Origin: Novosphingobium sp.
GTDB taxonomy: Bacteria; Pseudomonadota; Alphaproteobacteria; Sphingomonadales; Sphingomonadaceae
Reading direction: 5' to 3'
Assembly (NCBI GenBank): GCA_027490345.1
Contig: JAIXYF010000443.1
Span: forward strand, 1 to 10,366
Length of the DNA stretch: 10,366 nt
A program made the position numbers and the translations under genes. This document shows, piece after piece, positions 7,529-10,366 of the stretch. Within the stretch, counting starts at the first letter, position 1. Every line of letters begins with the position of its first letter. Under the pieces are notes generated by a model that did no database searches, was not told where the DNA came from, and was given only the letters and a program-made list of their open reading frames with translations.

Positions 7529-8158
7529 ATGTCTGATCCTGCCTGCCAGCTATACCTGATCTCGCCGCTTGACGTGGGCGGCGCCTTCCCCGACCGGCTT
7601 GCCCGCGCGCTCGATGCGGGGCCGGTCGCGGCGTTCCAGTTTCGCGTGAAGGACGTGGCCGAACACGATGCTGCGCGGCTGGCCGAGCCGCTGCAGCGCT
7701 TGTGCGCAGACCGCGAGACGGCTTTCATCATCAACGATTCGATAGGCCTCGCCAAGCGGCTTGGCGCAGATGGCGTGCATCTGGGGCAGGACGACGGCAG
7801 CGTGGCCGATGCGCGCGCGCGGCTTGGCAAGGCGGCGCAGATCGGCGTTACCTGCCACGCCAGCCGCCATCTCGCCATGGAAGCGGGTGAGGCGGGCGCC
7901 GACTATGTCGCGTTCGGGGCATTTTTCCCCAGCTCTACCAAAGACACCAAGCACGTCGCCGATACCGACTTGCTCTCGTGGTGGTCGCGCCTTTTCGAAT
8001 TGCCCTGCGTGGCGATTGGCGGGATCACGGCGCAAAACTGCGCCCCGCTGGTCAGGTCAGGGGCGGATTTCCTTGCTGTCAGCCATGCCGTTTGGGGCGG
8101 GGATGAAGCAGAAGGTGTGCGCGCTTTGCACGCGGCGATTGCGCAGGCGGCGGGCTAG
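7529..8158 (+). CDS. thiE: Thiamine-phosphate synthase
   Basis: ThiE joins HMP pyrophosphate and thiazole phosphate to make thiamine phosphate, the last ring-joining step toward TPP. The 209-residue TIM barrel keeps the family's ligand residues: QFRVK (Gln37, Arg39, Lys41, usually QxRxK), IIND (Asn69, Asp70), GADGVHLGQDD (79-89), GVTCH (106-110), FPSSTK (133-138, with Ser135 where Thr is usual and Thr137-Lys138 kept) and VAIGGI (161-166). Because the pyrimidine-diphosphate contacts are kept, ThiE fits better than the related TenI. AAGG lies about seven nt before the ATG. That site can pair into a short hairpin, TGGCC (7503-7507) with GGCCA (7520-7524). No TPP riboswitch and no other thi gene is present. 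Its place after fba suggests it is expressed with the TPP enzyme transketolase. Confidence 0.9.
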   Translation: MSDPACQLYLISPLDVGGAFPDRLARALDAGPVAAFQFRVKDVAEHDAARLAEPLQRLCADRETAFIINDSIGLAKRLGADGVHLGQDDGSVADARARLGKAAQIGVTCHASRHLAMEAGEAGADYVAFGAFFPSSTKDTKHVADTDLLSWWSRLFELPCVAIGGITAQNCAPLVRSGADFLAVSHAVWGGDEAEGVRALHAAIAQAAG

Positions 8159-8159
8159 A

Positions 8160-8186
8160 CAGCGCTAATTAGTTGGATTGGCGCTG
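8160..8186. terminator. Hairpin at the convergent thiE / secreted-protein junction
   Basis: CAGCGCTAAT (8160-8169) pairs with ATTGGCGCTG (8177-8186) over ten base pairs, one a T-G wobble, around a seven-base loop. It starts two nt after the thiE stop and covers the last codons and stop of the opposing gene. Its place between convergent genes suggests a shared, two-way terminator. Neither side has a real T-run, so it is not a textbook intrinsic terminator and may act with Rho or as a 3'-end block. Confidence 0.45.
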
Positions 8187-8545
8187 AAATCATCCCGCAC
8201 CGCGCCAGCCCGCACGCAGCGCAGATCCTCACGCGTGCCATCGGGGCGCAGCTTGATCAGCGAAAGCCCCTGCTTTTCGAACTGGCGCCCGGCAAACGGA
8301 CCAGACGTCATCGTGAAAATGGTGCCCAGCAGCACATAGGTGCCGCGCACGGTGCCCACGACATAGCTGGAATCCGGCACGATGCTGAAATCGTTGTCTG
8401 GCTGCCGGATGGGCGGGCTGGTGGCATCGCCGGGCAGTTCGCAGGCCCAGCGGCCCTGTGCGGCCGTGGCCATTGCACCGCCCGGCACGGCCGCAGCAGG
8501 CATGGCAAAAAGGAGCAACAGAGCGGATAAAGCAGCACGGATCAT
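8165..8545 (-). CDS. Putative secreted protein of unknown function
   Basis: I do not recognise the family. The 126-residue product starts with a clear Sec signal peptide: MIRA, a hydrophobic core ([12 protein letters not shown]) and an AAA cleavage site near residue 19. The mature part of about 105 residues therefore probably lies in the periplasm. It contains [11 protein letters not shown] (31-41) and LRCVRAG (108-114). These place two cysteines (35 and 110) near the ends of the mature domain, where they could form a disulfide. In between is a beta-prone run rich in G, T, V and Y (60-80), followed by [22 protein letters not shown] (82-103). The pattern suggests a small beta-barrel or sandwich. 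An ATG at 8563 would add six residues; neither start has a good ribosome binding site, and 8545 gives the neater signal peptide. It runs divergently from efp and converges on thiE. Confidence 0.75.
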   Translation of the reverse strand: MIRAALSALLLLFAMPAAAVPGGAMATAAQGRWACELPGDATSPPIRQPDNDFSIVPDSSYVVGTVRGTYVLLGTIFTMTSGPFAGRQFEKQGLSLIKLRPDGTREDLRCVRAGAVRDDFSANPTN

Positions 8546-8664
8546 TGCTGAGTGCGCTAGCATGCCGCAGCGGCTTGAAGCAATCGCCGCTTGGCGCTAA
8601 GGCGCGCGCTCCCGCACCTTGGTGTGCAATCCCATTCCTTCCTCTCTTTGGGGCTCTTTCCATC

Positions 8665-9228
8665 ATGAAGATCAGCGGCGTGGACATCCGTCCGGGCAAT
8701 ATCCTGGAATACGAAAAGGGCATCTGGAAGGTTGCCAAGACCCAGCACACCCAGCCCGGCAAGGGCGGCGCGTTCATGCAGGTCGAGATGAAGAACCTGA
8801 TCGATGGCCGCAAGACCAACGTGCGCTTCCGCAGCGCCGACACGGTCGAGCGCGTGCGCCTCGATACCAAGGACTTCCAGTTCCTCTACAAGGAAGGCGA
8901 CGACCTGATCTTCATGGACGTGGAAAACTACGACCAGATCACGCTGCCGGCCGATCTTCTTGGCGAAGCCGTGGCCTTCCTGCAGGACGGCATGACTGTG
9001 CTGCTCGAAATGTGGGAAGAGCGCCCGATTTCGGTGCAGCTGCCCGAGCAGGTCGAAGCCACGATCGTCGAGGCCGATGCCGTGGTGAAGGGGCAGACCG
9101 CATCGTCCAGCTTCAAGCCCGCGATTCTCGACAACGGCGTGCGCGTGATGGTGCCGCCGTTCATCGCCAGCGGCACGCGCATCGTGGTGGACGTTTATGA
9201 GCGCACGTACGTCGGCAAGGTGGGCTGA
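8665..9228 (+). CDS. efp: Translation elongation factor P
   Basis: EF-P binds between the P and E sites of stalled ribosomes and helps form peptide bonds at polyproline stretches. The 187 residues match the family length. The N-terminal KOW-like domain carries the loop TQPGKGGAF (29-37), whose tip, Lys33, corresponds to the modified Lys34 of E. coli. A lysine-type modification (beta-lysylation by EpmA/EpmB) is therefore possible, though those genes are not in this window. Two OB-like domains follow, with [25 protein letters not shown] typical of domain II and the family-typical [16 protein letters not shown] linking to domain III. The ATG at 8665 matches the EF-P N-terminus. Upstream in-frame codons are open, but the residues they encode do not look like EF-P. 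Only a poor GGGG about 11 nt upstream could act as ribosome binding site. suhB follows after 5 nt. Confidence 0.97.
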   Translation: MKISGVDIRPGNILEYEKGIWKVAKTQHTQPGKGGAFMQVEMKNLIDGRKTNVRFRSADTVERVRLDTKDFQFLYKEGDDLIFMDVENYDQITLPADLLGEAVAFLQDGMTVLLEMWEERPISVQLPEQVEATIVEADAVVKGQTASSSFKPAILDNGVRVMVPPFIASGTRIVVDVYERTYVGKVG

Positions 9229-9233
9229 GCCAC

Positions 9234-10058
9234 ATGGCAGCAATTTCGGGCCTGATGCGGGTGATGGAGAAGGCGGCCCGCAAGGCCGGCCAGCGGCTGC
9301 GCCGTGATTTCGGCGAGGTCGAGCATCTCCAGGTGAGCCGCAAGGGGCCGGCGGACTTCGTTTCGAAGGCCGACCAGCACGCCGAGCGCACGCTGTGGGA
9401 CGAACTGCGCGCTGCGCGCCCGGGTTGGGGCTTTGTGATGGAAGAAGGCGGAACCATCGAAGGGGAGCCGGGCAAACCGCGCTTCATCATCGATCCGCTC
9501 GATGGCACCAGCAACTTCCTCCACGGCATTCCGCACTTCGCGATCTCCATCGCGGTGCAGGAGCCGACGCTTGACGGCAAGGGCTGGGGCGAAGTGACCG
9601 CCGGGATCGTCTACCAGCCGATCACCGACGAAAGCTTCTGGGCGGAGAAAGCGCGCGGCGCGTGGCTGCAGGACCGGCGCCTGCGCGTTTCGGCGCGGCG
9701 CCATCTGGATGAAGCGCTGATCGCCACGGGCATCCCGTTTTCAGGGCGCGGTGACATGGGCGAATGGACGCGAATCTATCATGAGCTGGGCCCGCGCGTG
9801 GCTGGCATCCGGCGCTTCGGTTCCGCTGCGCTCGATCTCGCGTGGGTGGCGGCGGGCCGCTACGACGGGTTTTGGGAAAGCGCGCTCCAGCCGTGGGATA
9901 CCGCCGCAGGGTGTTTGCTGGTGCGCGAAGCAGGCGGTTTCGTTTCGGACTATCGCGGCCGTTCGCACCCGATCTGTGACGAGACCGTGCTGGCGGGCAA
10001 CGACGCGCTGCATTCCAAGCTGCACAAGTTGGTGGTCGGCGCAATCAAGACGGCTTGA
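9234..10058 (+). CDS. suhB: Inositol monophosphatase family protein (SuhB-like)
   Basis: Members of this Mg-dependent phosphatase family hydrolyse inositol-1-phosphate and similar sugar phosphates. In E. coli SuhB also joins the rRNA antitermination complex. The 274-residue protein has all the family metal-binding motifs: SKADQHAE (44-51), EE at 70-71, IDPLDGTSNF (86-95, with Asp87, Asp90 and Thr92 at the metal/phosphate site) and PWDTAAG (220-226, Asp222). GSAALDLAWVAAGRYDGFWE (196-215) is also typical. It starts 5 nt after the efp stop; AAGGTGGG at the end of efp can serve as its ribosome binding site, so the two genes are probably one transcript. I use the symbol suhB for family resemblance; the true substrate is not visible in the sequence, and HisN-type histidinol-phosphatases of the same fold are an alternative. 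Confidence 0.92.
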   Translation: MAAISGLMRVMEKAARKAGQRLRRDFGEVEHLQVSRKGPADFVSKADQHAERTLWDELRAARPGWGFVMEEGGTIEGEPGKPRFIIDPLDGTSNFLHGIPHFAISIAVQEPTLDGKGWGEVTAGIVYQPITDESFWAEKARGAWLQDRRLRVSARRHLDEALIATGIPFSGRGDMGEWTRIYHELGPRVAGIRRFGSAALDLAWVAAGRYDGFWESALQPWDTAAGCLLVREAGGFVSDYRGRSHPICDETVLAGNDALHSKLHKLVVGAIKTA

Positions 10059-10083
10059 AGCCCTTCGCGCGGGGAGGTAAACC
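10055..10083 (+). promoter_or_regulatory. Candidate promoter for tRNA-Leu
   Basis: TTGAAG at 10055-10060, overlapping the suhB stop, and TAAACC at 10078-10083 are spaced by 17 nt. A start near 10090 would be only a few nt before the tRNA, a sensible layout for a tRNA promoter. The -10 match is only moderate. The tRNA could instead be processed from a suhB readthrough transcript. Confidence 0.35.
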
Positions 10084-10088
10084 CGCGC
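10067..10088 (+). terminator. GC-rich hairpin between suhB and tRNA-Leu
   Basis: GCGCGGG (10067-10073) pairs perfectly with CCCGCGC (10082-10088), seven GC pairs with an eight-base loop (GAGGTAAA), starting nine nt after the suhB stop. No T-run follows and the tRNA starts six nt later. It could be a weak terminator, a 3' processing boundary, or chance in GC-rich DNA. It overlaps the candidate tRNA promoter. Confidence 0.35.
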
Positions 10089-10093
10089 CACGT

Positions 10094-10177
10094 GCCCCTG
10101 TGGTGGAATGGTAGACGCGACCGACTCAAAATCGGTTATCGAGAGATGTGCCAGTTCGAGTCTGGCCAGGGGCACCA
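10094..10177 (+). tRNA. tRNA-Leu, anticodon CAA
   Basis: This is a class II tRNA of 84 nt including an encoded CCA. The acceptor arm GCCCCTG (10094-10100) pairs with CAGGGGC (10167-10173), then discriminator A and CCA (10175-10177). The anticodon stem ACCGA/TCGGT (10120-10124 and 10132-10136) encloses the loop CTCAAAA, giving anticodon CAA at 10127-10129, which reads UUG leucine codons. A variable arm with a short ATC/GAT stem follows. The T arm GCCAG-TTCGAGT-CTGGC (10150-10166) is perfect. Leucine identity is supported by the extra arm and the A discriminator. No intron or defect is seen. It stands alone between suhB and radA. Confidence 0.97.
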
Positions 10178-10215
10178 TTTCCTTAATGAATGTGTAGGGC
10201 CCCCGGCTGGCACCT

Positions 10216-10221
10216 TATACT
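10216..10221 (+). promoter_or_regulatory. Possible -10 box of a radA promoter
   Basis: TATACT is a five-of-six match to the sigma70 -10 box, about 40 nt before the radA start. No convincing -35 box lies 16-18 nt upstream (TGTAGG region), so this is a weak or activator-dependent promoter candidate. Confidence 0.3.
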
Positions 10222-10223
10222 GC

Positions 10224-10257
10224 GCTTGCGTTCCCCCTATGTTCGCGTTACGCAAGC
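10224..10257 (+). repeat. Inverted repeat just before the radA start codon
   Basis: GCTTGCG (10224-10230) and CGCAAGC (10251-10257) are perfect reverse complements around a 20-base interior, ending three nt before the radA ATG. The space where a Shine-Dalgarno site would sit lies inside the right arm, and no purine-rich site is visible. It may be an operator or a structure that limits translation of radA, or chance. Confidence 0.35.
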
Positions 10258-10260
10258 TGC

Positions 10261-10366
10261 ATGGCCAAACCCAAACGCCGATATATCTGCCAGGCCTGCG
10301 GCGGGGTTTCGCCCCGTTGGCAGGGCCAGTGCCCGGATTGTTCCGAGTGGAGCACCTTGCAGGAGG
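10261..10366 (+). CDS. radA: DNA repair protein RadA (5' part, cut by window edge)
   Basis: RadA (Sms) is a RecA-like ATPase that helps process recombination intermediates by driving branch migration. Only about 35 residues are visible: MAKPKRRYICQACG, then VSPRWQGQCPDCSEWSTLQE. This is the N-terminal C4 zinc finger (Cys10, Cys13, Cys25 and Cys28 as C-x2-C...C-x2-C) and the W-x-G-x-C-P-x-C-x-x-W pattern that is distinctive for RadA. The Walker motifs and Lon-like domain lie beyond the window. The ATG at 10261 matches the usual MAK start; no in-frame start lies close upstream and no clear ribosome binding site is visible. It follows tRNA-Leu by 83 nt, most of which holds no other feature. Confidence 0.93.
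   Translation, partial: MAKPKRRYICQACGGVSPRWQGQCPDCSEWSTLQE

Noticed and set aside
8458..8664. An upstream extension of efp to a 256-residue protein
   Set aside because: The added residues do not resemble EF-P and overlap the opposing secreted-protein gene; the EF-P N-terminus fits the ATG at 8665.
1..10366. Mobile element, prophage, CRISPR array, toxin-antitoxin or defence system
   Set aside because: No transposase, integrase, terminal repeats, spaced direct repeats or accessory-type genes are seen. Although a tRNA gene is present, there is no integrase or duplicated tRNA end beside it.

Overview
This window reads as ordinary chromosomal DNA from a GC-rich alphaproteobacterium, most likely of the Sphingomonadales (Novosphingobium/Sphingobium-like). 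That placement is an inference. It rests on the DUF2842 membrane protein, the order zapA - 6S RNA - 5-formyltetrahydrofolate cyclo-ligase, a Pseudomonas/alphaproteobacterial-type GAPDH, and a class I aldolase inside a tkt-gap-pgk cluster. I see no insertion sequence, phage gene, CRISPR array or other sign of horizontal transfer, and codon usage looks even throughout.

Layout. (1) Positions 1-1637 form a minus-strand block, read right to left: a small coiled-coil protein, the cell-division protein ZapA, 6S RNA (ssrS), 5-formyltetrahydrofolate cyclo-ligase, and a DUF2842 membrane protein cut by the left edge. (2) A divergent intergenic region of about 160 bp (1638-1796) separates this block from a plus-strand carbon-metabolism cluster at 1797-8158: transketolase, glyceraldehyde-3-phosphate dehydrogenase, a MOSC-domain protein, phosphoglycerate kinase, class I fructose-bisphosphate aldolase and thiamine-phosphate synthase. 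(3) A minus-strand gene for a small secreted protein of unknown function (8165-8545) converges on thiE, with a strong hairpin at the junction. (4) Elongation factor P and an inositol-monophosphatase-family protein (SuhB-like) follow on the plus strand, 5 nt apart. (5) tRNA-Leu(CAA) comes next, then the start of radA, cut by the right edge.

How the genes work together. The central cluster covers the reversible triose/pentose part of central metabolism: Tkt moves two-carbon units between sugar phosphates, Fba joins or splits triose phosphates, and Gap plus Pgk interconvert glyceraldehyde-3-phosphate and 3-phosphoglycerate. No phosphofructokinase is present, which suits a lineage that usually breaks down glucose by the Entner-Doudoroff route and uses these enzymes for the lower pathway and gluconeogenesis. 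ThiE makes thiamine phosphate, the precursor of the TPP cofactor that Tkt needs, so its place at the end of the cluster makes biochemical sense. The MOSC gene is the unexplained member: it sits 3 nt after gap and overlaps pgk by an ATGA junction, so it is probably co-translated with them.

I did not find an exciting undescribed system. The points most worth a second look are the MOSC gene embedded in the glycolytic operon, several clean hairpins at gene junctions (tkt leader, pgk-fba, thiE/secreted-protein convergence, suhB-tRNA, radA leader), and the uncharacterised secreted protein next to efp.
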